From contig CM057832.1 in the NCBI GenBank assembly GCA_030068075.1, positions 81,528,002-81,592,001 on the forward strand: a stretch of 64,000 nucleotides of DNA, read 5' to 3'. The position numbers and the translations under genes were made by a program. This DNA comes from Paguma larvata (taxonomy: Eukaryota > Chordata > Mammalia > Carnivora > Viverridae). Numbering within the stretch: the stretch's first letter is position 1; every line of letters starts with the position of its first letter. Shown one piece after another: positions 11,857 to 23,560 of the stretch. The notes under the pieces were generated by a model, which saw only the letters and a program-made list of their open reading frames with translations, had not been told where the DNA came from and searched no databases.

Positions 11857-12080
11857 TTTTTTTTTTTTTTTGTAGTTTAAACAGCTTTATTATGAGAGAG
11901 GGAGACAGAGCGAGAGCAGAGGAGGGGCAGAAAGAGAGGGAGACACAGAATCTGAAGCTGGCTCCAGGCTCTGAGCTGTCAGCACAGAGCCCAACGCGGG
12001 GCTCGAACTCACAAACCATGAGATCATGACCTGAGCTGAAGTCGGCCGCTTAACCAGCTGAGCCCCCCAAGCACCCCGAG
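11857..12080 (-). mobile_element. CAN-SINE
   Basis: TSD GAGGAGTTCT at 11847-11856 and 12081-12090. T-run of about 18 at the tail end. Confidence 0.92.
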
Positions 12081-12324
12081 GAGGAGTTCTTAATACAGAA
12101 CTCTTGCTCTCCATTCCTCCAGGCAACTTTATTCCACGAGAGAGTTGCTGGTAACACATTAATAGCAGACAACCTACCACTTACCTGTGTAGAGCCACAG
12201 GCTCCCAGATGTTGGACGTAGTAAACACTCATATGACATTGACCCTTCTGTATACAAGTCATCTGGACTCAAGTGCATGTGCTCAAATGTAATGTATGTT
12301 TGAGATTTCTCCTGTTTCCACAGA

Positions 12325-12510
12325 CAGTGGTCAAGGGATTGTGCTCTGCAGTTAGATCTACCTGGGTTGGAATTTCAGCCCTCCCCCCCACCCCCCGCCG
12401 ACTAAATTATCAGATACGTGTCCTTGGGCAAATTTCTTAAACTCTGTAAGTCTGAAAAACTGAGACATAATGCTTGACAGCATTGTTCGGAGAAGCTAAT
12501 GAGATAGTCT
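12325..12510 (+). mobile_element. MIR
   Basis: AGATCTACCTGGGTTGGAATTTC then GTGTCCTTGGGCAAATTTCTT is MIR order, with a C-run in the middle. Confidence 0.75.
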
Positions 12511-12689
12511 ATTCTTGCATCTGGCCTCGGTGGGCACTCTGGGAATGTCGTGGTGTTTCTGTTTTGCACAAAGAGCTTCAGTCCTAGTCGGATCTTAAAC
12601 ACTGGCATTCATGCCAAATGATATGAGCTGCTTTAATGTTTTATATTTCTGGTTACTTAGCTTCCCTGTCTCTCTTAGAGTAAAGGCCC

Positions 12690-13180
12690 AGGCTCTCTAG
12701 ACTCTATATGACGTCTCCCTCCCCAACCCCCAGACACTCATTCACCCCCTCTGTTTCCCTTACTGACTCCAGTTCAGCCGCATTTGCTACTTCTTGTTCC
12801 TTAAACACGCCAAGCACATTCCTGCCTCAGGGCCTTTGCACGCATTGTTTTCTCTGGCTAGAATGTTTTTCCATAGGTATCATGAACACCTCCTTTAGGT
12901 CTCTGCTCAAATGCCCCTTATCTATGAGGCTCTGTATATAGGCTAGTACCCCTGAAGCCGTTCCTATCCTTCTCACTCGGGCTTTTCTCTTTCTCTCTCC
13001 CTTATGTAACTTATCACCATCTGACATATTACTTACTTCCTCGTTTATTTATTATTGTCTGTCTTTCTCCACGGGGCTGGGAGGATGTGTTTTGTTCACT
13101 GCTGTGTCCCCAGAGTTTACAACCGGGCTCGACATGAACTTAGTACTCAATGAACGTCTGCTGAATCGACGAACGAAAGA
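12690..13180 (+). mobile_element. LINE-2 3' end
   Basis: CCTCAGGGCCTTTGCACGC, TTAGGTCTCTGCTCAAATG, ACTTATCACCATCTGACATA, TTGTTCACTGCTGTGTCCCC and the terminal CTGAATCGACGAACGAA are the L2 3' landmarks in order. Confidence 0.88.
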
Positions 13181-13199
13181 CCTTTTCTTGCCACTTGCA

Positions 13200-13893
13200 A
13201 ATTAACAGCTTAATCATTTAATCAACAAATATCCACTGGGCACGTACGTTTTGAAGGTATTGTTCTCGGGGCTGTTGGGAACTTGAAGCGTTTTAAGATA
13301 TGGTCCCTACTCCTAAGAAATTTACAGCCTAGATTTGGAAAAAGTGACTTAGGCCAAAAGGATAAAGAGTAAATAGAACAAGATAAACATCACTAAAAAT
13401 GCAAGACGGCAGATTATAAAGAGCACAGACAAGGAGATCAATCAGAGGTCAAAGCAGAAAAGAATTTCTCGGTTAGGGTGGGCAGAGAAGGCTTTTCTAA
13501 GAAAAGATCTGAGCAAATAGAGGTCGTAGTTAGACTGGTGGAGTACTGAGGGGTGGGCAGCCGCGGAAGGGTATAAGAAGGCCTCTGGAAAGACCTGCAG
13601 GTGTGTGAGGGGGCACTGGAGAGCCCAGTGTGGGTGGTTCTTAGAGGTAAAAGTGACGATTGAGGTCGTGGATGGCTTTGCAAGCTAGACAAGAGTCACG
13701 GCTGGTGGCAGCGTGCTGGGGCACTGAGGAGGGAGTGATGGCTTTGGAGAGTGGACCGTGGCCGTGTCACGAGATGCCGCATCTGGTGATGTGTGCGGGA
13801 GGGCTTGCTAACAGAGGAGGCTATGGAGAGAGGCCAGGCCGAGGGCAAGGGAGACTGGGCCACACACCAGGGAAAAAGGCTGGCATTGAAAAT
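13200..13893 (+). repeat. ancient interspersed repeat, family not named
   Basis: ACAAATATCCACTGGGCACG ... ATGGTCCCTACTCCTAAG ... AGAAGGCTTTTCTAAG resembles a common mammalian repeat that I cannot assign with certainty. Open frames within it are chance frames. Confidence 0.45.
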
Positions 13894-13902
13894 AAACTCT
13901 TG

Positions 13903-14100
13903 GGGCACCTGGGTGGCTCAGCTAGTTGAGCGTCCGATGTCAGCTCACGTCATGATCTCATGGTTCTGAGTTCTAGCCCCACATCGGGCTCGCTGCTGTC
14001 AGTGCAGAGCCCGCTTCAGATCCTCTGTCTCCCCTCTTTCTGCCCCTCGGCTGCTTGTGCTCTCTCATAAACAAATAAACATAAAAAAAAAAAAGAAAAG
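13903..14100 (+). mobile_element. CAN-SINE, diverged
   Basis: TSD AACTCTTG flanks at about 13895 and 14101. Slightly shorter body. Confidence 0.88.
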
Positions 14101-14261
14101 AACTCTTGATCACACAAAGATTGGTTAGAGAGCTTGGCCATTATCTATGCTCTAATGTCACTTTTTATCTTCCTTATATTAACATTTAGCTTTTTGGTCA
14201 TTTCATGACTCTTGGCCCCTTTAGATAAAAAGGGTGAAACCTAGTCCTTTAAAACCTTTTT

Positions 14262-14466
14262 CAATCCTATTTTTATTTAGAGAGTGTGAGTGAGCATGGG
14301 GAGAGGGGCAGAGGGAAGGAGAGAGAGTGAGAAAGAGAGAGAGAGTATCCCAAGCAGCCTCCACACAGCATGAAGCCAGATATGGGGCTTGATCCCACTA
14401 CCCTGACATAACCTCAGGCAAAACCAAGAATCAGATGCTTAAGCGAATGGGCCACCCAGGCGCCCC
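14262..14466 (-). mobile_element. older CAN-SINE
   Basis: Reverse-complement copy ending GGGCCACCCAGGCGCCCC; more diverged body than its neighbour. Confidence 0.85.
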
Positions 14467-14477
14467 AAACCCCATTT

Positions 14478-14709
14478 AATTTTATTTTATTTTATTTTAA
14501 TGTTTATTTTTTAGAGAGAGAGAGAGAGAAAGACAGAGCATGAGTGGGGAGGGTCAGAGAGAGAGAGGGAGACACAGAATCCGAAGCAGGCTCCAGGCTC
14601 TGAGCTTTCGGCACAGAGCCTGACACGGGGCTCAAACTCACGAGCTGTGAGATCATGACCTGAGCCGAAGTCGGATGCTTAACCAACTGAGCCACCCAGG
14701 CACCCCCCC
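14478..14709 (-). mobile_element. CAN-SINE
   Basis: TSD AACCCCATTT / AACCCCCATTT at 14468 and 14710. Inserted right beside the older copy. Confidence 0.9.
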
Positions 14710-14719
14710 AACCCCCATT

Positions 14720-17700
14720 TTAAAATTGGTTTTCAGAGGGATAGAGACTTGGGTCCAGAGCTTTTATAAACATCAGGAGAAATAAACATTGTGAACATTG
14801 ATTTTAGTGTCTTATAATGCCTCATAGACATTGGTTACATCCGGCTGCATGTTTAGCCAGATGAGTTCACGTGCCCTGCCCATCCCTAGTCCCAGAGGCC
14901 CGGAGATGGAGATCCTCCCCGCTGTAGACTTTTCCAGCTGTCTTCCTGCAGCTCTCACAAGTGTGTTTAGCTTAGACACTGCTCCACATGCAAGGCCCAG
15001 CAATGGCGTTAAACTAACGTCGTGCCGGTCGCTGAGGCCCTATCAGGTTAACAGCCCAGTGCTCGTGCCTGTAAGAGTTGTCTGTGCAGGTCTGTGGTCT
15101 GCTCCCCCACTCCCCGAGGGCAGTTTGAGTCTCTGAGTTACTTAGCTCGCTGCCTCGACCGTCCTCTGGATGTTCTCTTAGGAACAGCTCATGCAAGAGA
15201 GAGAGTTTTATTTCTCGAAGACATGAGAGTGATCTCACCATGACTTGGAATCATGGAGAGCGCTCACATATGGACAGAAAATCCTTCTTCTAATTTTGCT
15301 GGCAGATGAATAAAAAAGAAGTCATTGCATACAAAGGAAGGAAACTCTTAATGTTTTTCGGTACTAAGTAGATTAGGTGAGAGGAGCGTCAGGAGAGTGG
15401 AAAAAAATGGCGTCACAGAAACGCCTTTTAACGCCGCCTAAGGCCCGCTTCCACAGAGGCGGTGAATGAATGCACAGAGTATTATGGGTAGCTCTTCCCT
15501 CCATGCTGGTCTTTCTGTAAGCAGCTGCCCCAAATTTCACCATGACTCCACGGAAGCCTAGGAGGGCTGACTCGGACTGAGATTAATTACTTCTTGGTTG
15601 GATGAGACTGAAAACGAAGGTAGGACTGGCACCGAGGTCCCTGAGGACAGTTATCAAGTAACACAGTAGCATAAAGCCAGCGGCCTCATTCGAAAAGTCT
15701 CTGGTGTGTCACTCCTGAGTAACTCCAGAACACATGAGAAATTGCATTCCCAACTTCCTTTATGAGAATACTGTGACAACTGAATAATTTGAAAGTAGCC
15801 TATTTTGTCCATTGTCATGTAAAATTTTGCCAACAACGAGAAATAGACAAGAAATGATCAACACCTCCGAGAAAAGTCTCCTTCCCCAAACCACGCACCA
15901 AAAACTATACTTTTCGTATCAGTTTAATCAGTTTTACAGTGTTCAGAGACTAATTTTACAACAGAAGTAAAAGCGAATTGTACTTTTAGCAAGCTTGTAG
16001 ATTCTATTTCTAATTTATATCAAATATCAGAAATTCGGTTAATAAAACTTCAATGCTTTACAAACACACGGGCAAATCAAATGTGGGGTTAATGTCATTA
16101 TGATATAATTTCTCAAAATCTCTAGATAAAATTTACATTTAAGAATTAATACCTTCCTAGAAAATATCACAAACAAAAGCTTCCCGTAGCAAGAACAGAA
16201 TTATATATGTATGCCCCCAGAGCAATGAATGCTTACAATTCTGGAGTGTGGGAAAAATGGAAGTCATTCTGTTGTGTGGCAGAATCTGTATTCTAAAATG
16301 ATTTTTAAACCACTTTTTACTCTTACGAAGTATTTGGTAAGCTTCAAAGGACTCGAGGATCTTTCTCAGCACAGGCTAAATTCATGGATTCTTCTCCTCT
16401 TTCAGTTGAATCATCAGCATGCTCAAATTTAGGTTTAAAAACCAGTGTATATGTTACCTCCCTCAAATAACCAAGAATTGGTGTTCTCAAGCTTGCCTTT
16501 AAAAAAAGTCATTGGTTGAACTGAGTTTATGCGTGAAAAATTTCTCCCCAGAAGGATAATATTTTTGGAAAGGAGTTAAAACAGGGCTTTGAATGAAGGC
16601 ATGTGTGTAACCAAATGTGCAGGGTGAAAAGGTTGTAATTGACAGGTCCCTTCTGTGGTGCGAAAGTCACCATTACAGTAACTTTAAGCTCCACTCAATT
16701 AAGCAGCGACACTCCTTGTGTCTTGACTTGAAAAATGTTTGAAATTCAGGAACTGCGATCCTGTGGGCAGAAAGGAAAATTAAAACATGTTACGCAAGGA
16801 AGTTCACTGATTTGAAAAATGTTTTATCTTCCGTCAGGAACAGGCATGTTAGGAAGATTTAAAAAAAAATGTTTTAAGACACCAATAATCCACAGAGACA
16901 AATAAAAAAAAAAAAAGGAAAACATTACAGTGAAACTCTGCATCTGGTTGACATTTAAATAAAGCTGCCAGAGTACAAACAAATTTCAGGACAACAACTC
17001 CAGTGACATATTTTTTAAAGAGTGCAGAACAGAAATACTTGGCTGAGCAAGTCTTAACACCACATGTGAAGGAGCCATCAATATTTATTACCTTATAGAT
17101 TTGCCAAATGACACGAGCATCTGGGAATAGTATAGAGAGTGCCATAACTCGACTGTGCGCTTTCATATATTGGGCTGGGTACTGAGGCCAGATCTGGCTC
17201 TTGTGGAAAAGACAAGCGAAGTCTACTGACTTTGTAACTCTTTAGTAGATGAAAGTGAAGCGTCCAGATAGCCGTGTGCACTGTGCAAGTTGGGATGGAA
17301 CACACTGTAGAAAACAAAACAACAAAACCCCTGTTCTTTGAGACCCTGAGAGTTCTGTTTACGTGAACTCAGTGCAGACAAAAATGGATTAGGCTGGGTT
17401 AACGAACTCAGGGCTTTTATTAGTGGGCACAGTAAAATTCCCTGAGAGGGGAGGAGCCCAACAGGTGCCTCGTTCTAAATTCAAGGCTACTTCCAGCCCC
17501 TTCCAGAGTAACAAAACTAAACCTTTGAGGGAGTAATCAATTACTATTTGTTTTAGAAGTCCTCCATGTTGGTGAGAAAAGTAGGCTGCAAGCAATTCAA
17601 TTACCAGACTGTCGAATCTAGAGCCATGATTCACTTCTGCCACCTGTGTCTCTGTCCCCAGTCCACTGGCATCAAGCCAAGTGCCCGAATAGTATTTTGC

Positions 17701-18467
17701 TAGAATGATTTGTCACAAGGTTGTAATTCTAGAAAGTATCAGATCTGAGGCTCAAGAAACGTCATACACTTGGTACACCAATTCAGCCAGTGGGGCTGCA
17801 GCTTTAGTGGACAGAAATGCCGTGGACTTTCTCATGCATCTTCTGAACAGGGAGGGGCAGAAAAAATGGCCCATGGCAACTGCTAATTCTGGCTAATGGA
17901 TATACAGATATTATGTATCCAAATGGATATATAGATCGCATGGATATTATACAATTGGATTACAGTAATGGGTATTTTACTATTCGGACTTCTTTTGTAT
18001 ATTATTTAAAATTTTCATTATTTAATGTTTAAGTAAGAGGAGGGAAAGAAACAGCTCAGTTTCTAGTTCCAGCTGGAAACCAGCCTGAGCAGATGGAGAT
18101 AAAACAGAGGAAGGCGAACCTATTCTTTGCCACACAATAGCATGGAGTTTCTTTGGAAGAGAAAGGAAAAGTATTTGGGTCGACCTGTTTATTTAGCAAG
18201 GTTTTATTACCTTTCTGCATCCTTCCTGCTTTTCAAAATGGGAGTAATATTTCCTTCTCAGCGCTTCCACAGGGATGAAGAAATCTATGTAAACATTCTA
18301 TAGCTGGGTTCTCTGTTGGCTGTAGGGAAGTAAGGCACTGGATTTTTGTCTTCAGAGGATGAAGGAACATAATGGCACTTTCATTTGAGAGAGGGGCATC
18401 GCTTAAACGATCATTAGTAAAACCGCACCTGCTCTTTCCCTCTGTGGCCTGTCATCGACAGCATCTT
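14720..18467. other. transposon-poor unique sequence
   Basis: About 3.7 kb without any recognised mobile element or gene. 15840-17320 in particular is clean AT-rich unique sequence with no long open frame of known type. Possible regulatory DNA. Confidence 0.5.
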
Positions 18468-18651
18468 ACTTGATCTCATTAACGTGCTACCCAGGGCATG
18501 ATGTTCCCGATTTACAAGTGAGCAAAATAAGACAAGGGGGACCTCAATACCTCTTGTGCTCAAAATGCTTTACGATTTTCAAAGAATTCTAGATTTTTTT
18601 CTGAACTTAGGACACCACCAGTAGAGGCAATTGAAAATACTTATTATCCCC
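18468..18651 (-). mobile_element. MIR-like fossil pieces
   Basis: ACTTGATCTCATTAAC and CGATTTACAAGTGAG near 18470-18530, then ATACTTATTATCCCC up to 18651. MIR reverse-complement motifs, strongly diverged. Confidence 0.45.
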
Positions 18652-18715
18652 AGACTTGACTTTACTACAAAGTGGTAATCATCAAGACAGTATGGTATTG
18701 GCACAAAAACAGACC
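18652..18715 (+). mobile_element. short internal L1 ORF2 fragment
   Basis: TACTACAAAG then TAATCATCAAGACAGTATGG and TTGGCACAAAAACAGAC match the L1 ORF2 segment encoding IKTVWYWHKNR. There is no 3' UTR and no poly-A. It sits between two MIR halves. Confidence 0.75.
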
Positions 18716-18790
18716 CATTTTACAAGAGAGTAGCTGAGGCTTAAAGAGGTTAAGGACTTGTCCAAGACTTCTCGGATCCCCGAAATGATT
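18716..18790 (-). mobile_element. MIR fragment
   Basis: CATTTTACAAGAGAGTAGCTGAGG then GAGGTTAAGGACTTGTCC is reverse-complement MIR. Confidence 0.7.
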
Positions 18791-19539
18791 TGGGGTATTC
18801 TATGCTTTCAAAGAGACCAGGATTGGTCTACATGGCTCCCTGTAATGTTTGCATTATGTAGACGCCTTGGGTCACTTCCTACCACCAACCTTCGGTCTTC
18901 CTCACTGGCTACAAAGTGAAAATCTGAAAATCTGTTCCTTACTGAAAATACGCTTTGCTCCTCAGGGCGGTCTCTGCAGGCAGAGTCTTGCAAAGCAGAA
19001 ACAGTAGAGTATGTGGGGGAGAAGGTCTGAGAACGAGCATATGGTAGGGGCTGGGCAGTTATGAGAAGAGAGTGTGCCAAATTAGTGTTTGTGGGGTTCA
19101 CGTTGGCTTCTCCTGGAAGAGAAACTCGGACGCCTGGGCTGGTGGGGGACTGGTCTGCAGAAGCAGCTGGGACCTAGGCCCCTTTTCAGAAGGGCCCCTC
19201 TGGCGACTCCTGGCGGGGAGAGTGCTAGAATGGGCGGCTTCCAGTTCAGACCTGGGTTCTGTGGTCCTAACCCTGTGCTCCGGACAGAACTGGCTGTGTT
19301 ACCTGCACAACGAAGAGCTGTCGTGAGTGAGTCCACAACGCCACGTGGGAAGCTCTGTCCGGTTCAGAACCTGGCAAAGGGGGACCCTCCATAATTGCGA
19401 TCCTTTCTTCTCTTTCCTTCTGGTTAAAATCCTCCCAAGAATCTGTTCTTCCGAGGAGTTGCTTAAAGGCTGAAGAGCGCTGGAAGCGGAATCAGAGCCC
19501 CGAGGGAAGCAAGGCACATGACCCCCACCGACTTCCCTT
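18791..19539. other. gene-free unique sequence before the 19.5-kb CpG island
   Basis: No recognised gene. The 252-codon minus-strand frame at 19299-20057 spans this and the CpG island but has no family resemblance. Confidence 0.45.
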
Positions 19540-19900
19540 CCTCTGCCAGTGACTTCCAGACTTCCCAACCACTCGCTGTTCGCTGGGACTGCGGAGCCTC
19601 CCGGAAAAGCGGGCGGGCGGGGGCGAGGACCGAACGGTGCCGCTGGGTTCCGAGGCCCGGTTCCGACGCCCGGCGGGCCGCTGGGTCTCAGGTCTGCATG
19701 CCCGCTCCACCGCGCCCCCTCGCGGCTCTTGCCACAGGGAGCACGAACTTGCCCCCGGATCCTCAGAAGCTGGGTCCTGGAGCAGCGACCCCGCCCCCAG
19801 GGGTCGCTGACGTTTGTCAGTGCAATCGCCTGGGGACCACTAGACACTGGGAGAGGATCAAAGCATTCTTGTGGAGCCCGGAGCGCCCAGGGTTGCACTT
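19540..19900. promoter_or_regulatory. orphan CpG island about 9 kb upstream of DMRT2
   Basis: CpG-dense segment with GGGCGGGCGGGGGCGAGG (GC-box-like) and repeated CCG/CGG motifs, in an otherwise average region. No coding exon was recognised. Long open frames here on both strands look like GC-driven chance frames. It could be a distal promoter, a lncRNA start or a Polycomb-type island of the DMRT cluster, which is an inference. Confidence 0.6.
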
Positions 19901-21230
19901 TTGTTAACCCGGCCTCACCTCGCCAATAAATTTTTCTGCGAAAGAATGGGCAGGAGTGGAGGGCCAAGGGGTGGGGGTGGGGGGGCTGGTGGCCGCGAGG
20001 AGGGGACGGGAGTGTCATGCACCTGTGCTCCTGCCGCGTTAAATCAGTATGAAGCAAGTGACATTTCCCCCTTGCTTGCCCACTTCGAACTGCTCATCTT
20101 CCTGCTTTTAGAACACCCGCCGGCTCTGAACAGGGTCAGCATTTTCAAAGAGAGTATTTCCTCCTGGCTCTTAAAGTTTATGGAGCACTTTGTTATACGG
20201 GGTGCGCCCTCAAGCAGAGCTTTCCTCTGTCTCTCCCCGTCCCTCCCCCCCCCCACTTCCCCACACACCTCTCTGGAGAAACCTTAACACAGGCCATTTC
20301 CATTTTCTCGCCCCACTTAGAAGTAGAAAAAAATACATATATGGGACATAGCTTTAGAAGTGATTTGTTTCAACTTCAGGTCTTTCATTTTGCAGAATAA
20401 CAGATGGAAGCCTAAAGGAGTGAGGGTAAGGAAAGTGGCCAAGGTCAAGGGTTACTTTAGTCGGCAAAACCAAGGGACAGGACAAGGAAATCCCTAGAGA
20501 GCCTTACTACTTCCCTCTCCCCCCTTCACTACTTATTTTATAGACGGAAAGAATCCCAGAACTATCTCAGGCAGGTCAAGTACTTTGTAGAGGTGTCTGT
20601 GTCTTCACCAATTGGCTTCCAGGCACGGGAATCACACTTGCAGTAACTTGGATATATGGACAGTCACTTGCTCTCCGTGTGAAGACAAAGACAGAGTCAA
20701 GTACAGTTTGAGCCTCTCTTCTTGTCCACTCCCTCCCCACCCCCAATCCAAACAGACAGGATGGTGCATCTGAGCTGTGCGATTTCCTCTGTTAGAGTCT
20801 TCTACCAGGTTGGGGGAGAGCTTGAGCACAGGGGTGTTTCTGGTAGAAATTAGGGGGAATCCCTCCAGCCCATAAAGACACTTGTCAGAGAGACTTCCTG
20901 GGGCTAACAGCAAAGGAAATATTTTGGCTCTCTCCAAAACCCACATTCAGACTCCAGAGGGAGCATATCACACAGAACAGGGATAGGAAGGCCCAGGTAA
21001 GTTTCTGCTTAAAACCCTGGTTTAGAACCTTTGTGAGTTGTGAGAACCCTTTTTGTCATTGAATGAATCCTCATTGGGTCTGGGCTCTTTTGTGAGAGCC
21101 CCACTTTCACTAGTCGACAGATTTTCTGGTTTTGCTTTCACAGTTTTGATTAGCATTTTGACCAGACAGGATCAATCTTAGAAGGATGGTGGAAGAGAAA
21201 TACCACCAAGACTTCAAAATCAACAGTAAA
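19901..21230. other. gene-free unique sequence
   Basis: G-rich and C-rich short tracts (19970-20000, 20245-20262); no nameable repeat or gene. Confidence 0.45.
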
Positions 21231-21240
21231 GCTTGTTTCT

Positions 21241-21463
21241 TTTCTTTTTTCTTTTTACAAGTCTCTTTTTAAAAAATGTGTTTATATTTTGAAAGAGAGA
21301 GATAGAGGAAGGGGGAGAGAGACACACACAGAATCCGAAGCAGGCTTCAGGCTCTGTGCCGACAGCTCAGAACCTGACGCGGGGCTGGAACCCACAAACC
21401 GCGAGATCATGACTTGAGCCCAAGTCCGATGCTTAACTAGCTGAGCCACCCAGGTGCTCCTCA
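21241..21463 (-). mobile_element. CAN-SINE, the only one between 14.7 and 36.4 kb
   Basis: TSD AGCTTGTTTCT / AGTTTGTTTCT at 21230 and 21464. Confidence 0.9.
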
Positions 21464-21584
21464 AGTTTGTTTCTAATTGTTTCCCCCCTTCTCTTGTCCT
21501 ACTTGGACTTTTTTCATGCCCTTGATCTTCTCACCATGAGCCATGAATCTAACAACAGAAGTTAAATTTTGTTATCGCCTTTAA

Positions 21585-21700
21585 GGTTTGAGAGAGAACT
21601 TGGAAGTCACTGAGTTTTACTCCTTCACTTTATAGTCAAGGAAGCTGAGGCCTAGCAAGGTGAAACGATTTGCCCCCGACGCCTGCTACACATGATGAAA
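21585..21700 (-). mobile_element. MIR fragment
   Basis: CTTTATAGTCAAGGAAGCTGAGGCC followed by GAAACGATTTGCCC; reverse-complement MIR. Confidence 0.6.
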
Positions 21701-22374
21701 TTAAATTTTCACCATAGTGCATGACCCCTCCCTGCTTTGCTTCCTCCTCTCTCTCTTGATCTCTCTCTACTTGGTAGAGTTGGACTGTGGGGAAAATATT
21801 GAGAGCGATTTGAGCACGGATAAATCTGCCCCCTCCAAATGTTAAACCCCAATATGGGATGGGAGTAGGGGGCGGAAAGCTCTCAGGGTTAAGGGTTTCC
21901 AGCTTGAGTTAGTCATGAGGCCCCCTAGGGGCCGCAGGAGGAGCTGGAGCTCCTGTGCACACACAGGGCCTCCTGATGTGGTAACACCCGGCAGTGGCGT
22001 CTGATGGAAGGCAGCCATAGCAAGGACACTGCCCCTGGGGTGGAACCCAGACTCCACTATCACTCTGGAGTCTATACCTCCCCTGACGGCCATTTGGAAT
22101 GGGTACTGAGAAGTCACCGAGGTCTGTGGTTGCTTCATCTCTTAGCTGCAACACGACCCTGCAGTGAATTGAGCCAAATTCCCAGCACAGAAGATGAACA
22201 TTGCCCGGGGCGAACAGGCTGGCACATCCGGGCAGCACGATTGCTTAACGGGGCATCAGACTCCATATCCCGCTGCAAAGGGCACTTTTTTTTTTTTTTT
22301 TTTTTTTTTTATTGTATGAAGGCATCAAGCCGGAGAAGTTGCTGTGGCCCTTTGGTCCTGTGCAGCCGCTGCAT

Positions 22375-22500
22375 AGCTGTGAATCTCCCTAGCAAATCCC
22401 ATGAGCTTTCTCTGAGCCTCAGTTTTCCTTTCCATTTGTAAAACCAAGGGCCTGGGCTAATCACGTTCCCTCGCGGTTTCAAATGCTTGTGATTTAAACC
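22375..22500 (+). mobile_element. MIR 3' half
   Basis: TCTGAGCCTCAGTTTTCC and CATTTGTAAAACCAAGGG are the MIR core. A 24-nt T-run lies upstream at about 22287-22310. Confidence 0.65.
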
Positions 22501-22509
22501 CTGCTTCAT

Positions 22510-23169
22510 ATGGAGGAGGGATGAGAACCCAGATCGCATTGTCCTTTTGTTCAGTTTTTTTTTTTTTTTTGGACACGCAGAGCAAGGAAAGGGAGGACAG
22601 TTATCTTCCGAAAGCTGTCCCTCCCTCCCCTCCCCCAGTTTCTATTGCTTGTGACAGGTCGTATATTTGATTACGCAAAGCAAATTGGGAAATCATATCT
22701 CTGCAATCCCATCTGGGATTATTTATTTCGCTGCGTCCACAGCCGGTCAAAGTTGTGAGAGGATACAATGTTAAAAGTAGCTTCGCGCGAGAGGAGGTGG
22801 ATTCGAGTTCATCTTTGGAGAAACCAGAGCCAGCCATACACCCGCCACAGCAAAGCACTTGTGTGAGACGCAGGAGTTTCCAAAAGTCATTCACCACCCC
22901 AGACGCTCGAGACAGGTTGATCTAGCTAGTGACTGGTGGTGGTGGGGGCAGGGTTCCTACCGGGCGCAGCCCCCCTCTCCAGGCCTGCGAAGCTGGAAAG
23001 TCGGGCGCGATCACGAGGAAGGAGGTCAGGCTTCGAATTTTCCCCGGCCTGGAGCTCTCTGCAGGCTAGTTCGCGGAGTTAAAAATAACCACAAACTAAT
23101 ACAAGTAACAACTTCCAGGTACTACAGGTTCGGTATGGCCGGGTCACCGAGCCAGTGGATTCATCTACA
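22510..23169. other. unique sequence with possible conserved element
   Basis: 22640-22800 is free of repeats and contains TTTGATTACGC, GGGATTATTTATTT and TCAAAG-like sites, typical of a developmental enhancer composition. No gene. Confidence 0.4.
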
Positions 23170-23560
23170 GTGTCTTGTGCTTTGAGGTTCGCCCTACTTC
23201 GCAGCTAGGGAGAGTGAGGGGAGGAGGGAGGTGGAGGATCATCCTCGCTACCACCCGGCCCGGGAGCGGCAGACTAGGCATTTTAGGCCGCGTCCTCCAA
23301 CTCCGGAACGTGCGCGCTCGGCCTCCGAGAAAACGGTGCAATGCCCGCTACACTCCGGCGGGCGGGGGGACTCAAGGCTTGGGGCGAGAGGTGGCCGGGC
23401 CGGGCGGGGAAGCCAAGTGCCCTCGAGCCGAAGCCGAGCCGGCGTGGCCCTGGGCAGCAGGCGCTCGCTGCCCTGCGGCGGGGCGCAGGGGCGGGCCAGC
23501 AGGGTGCGCCTCAAGGGACGCGCCCGCCAGCGGGAGCTGATCAGAAACGCGCTTGCCTCT
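23170..23560. promoter_or_regulatory. orphan CpG island about 5 kb upstream of DMRT2
   Basis: Dense CpG and GC-box content (GGCGGGCGGGGGG, GGGGCGCAGGGGCGGG) without a recognised exon. It is followed at 23561-23680 by a pyrimidine stretch and A-run. It may be an alternative upstream DMRT2 promoter or a lncRNA promoter. Overlapping open frames are compositionally biased and match nothing I recognise. Confidence 0.6.

Noticed and set aside
19299..20057. 252-codon minus-strand open frame over the 19.5-kb CpG island
   Set aside because: High-GC chance frame with Pro/Arg/Gly-rich composition, no domain, no recognised homologue, and equally long frames on the other strand.
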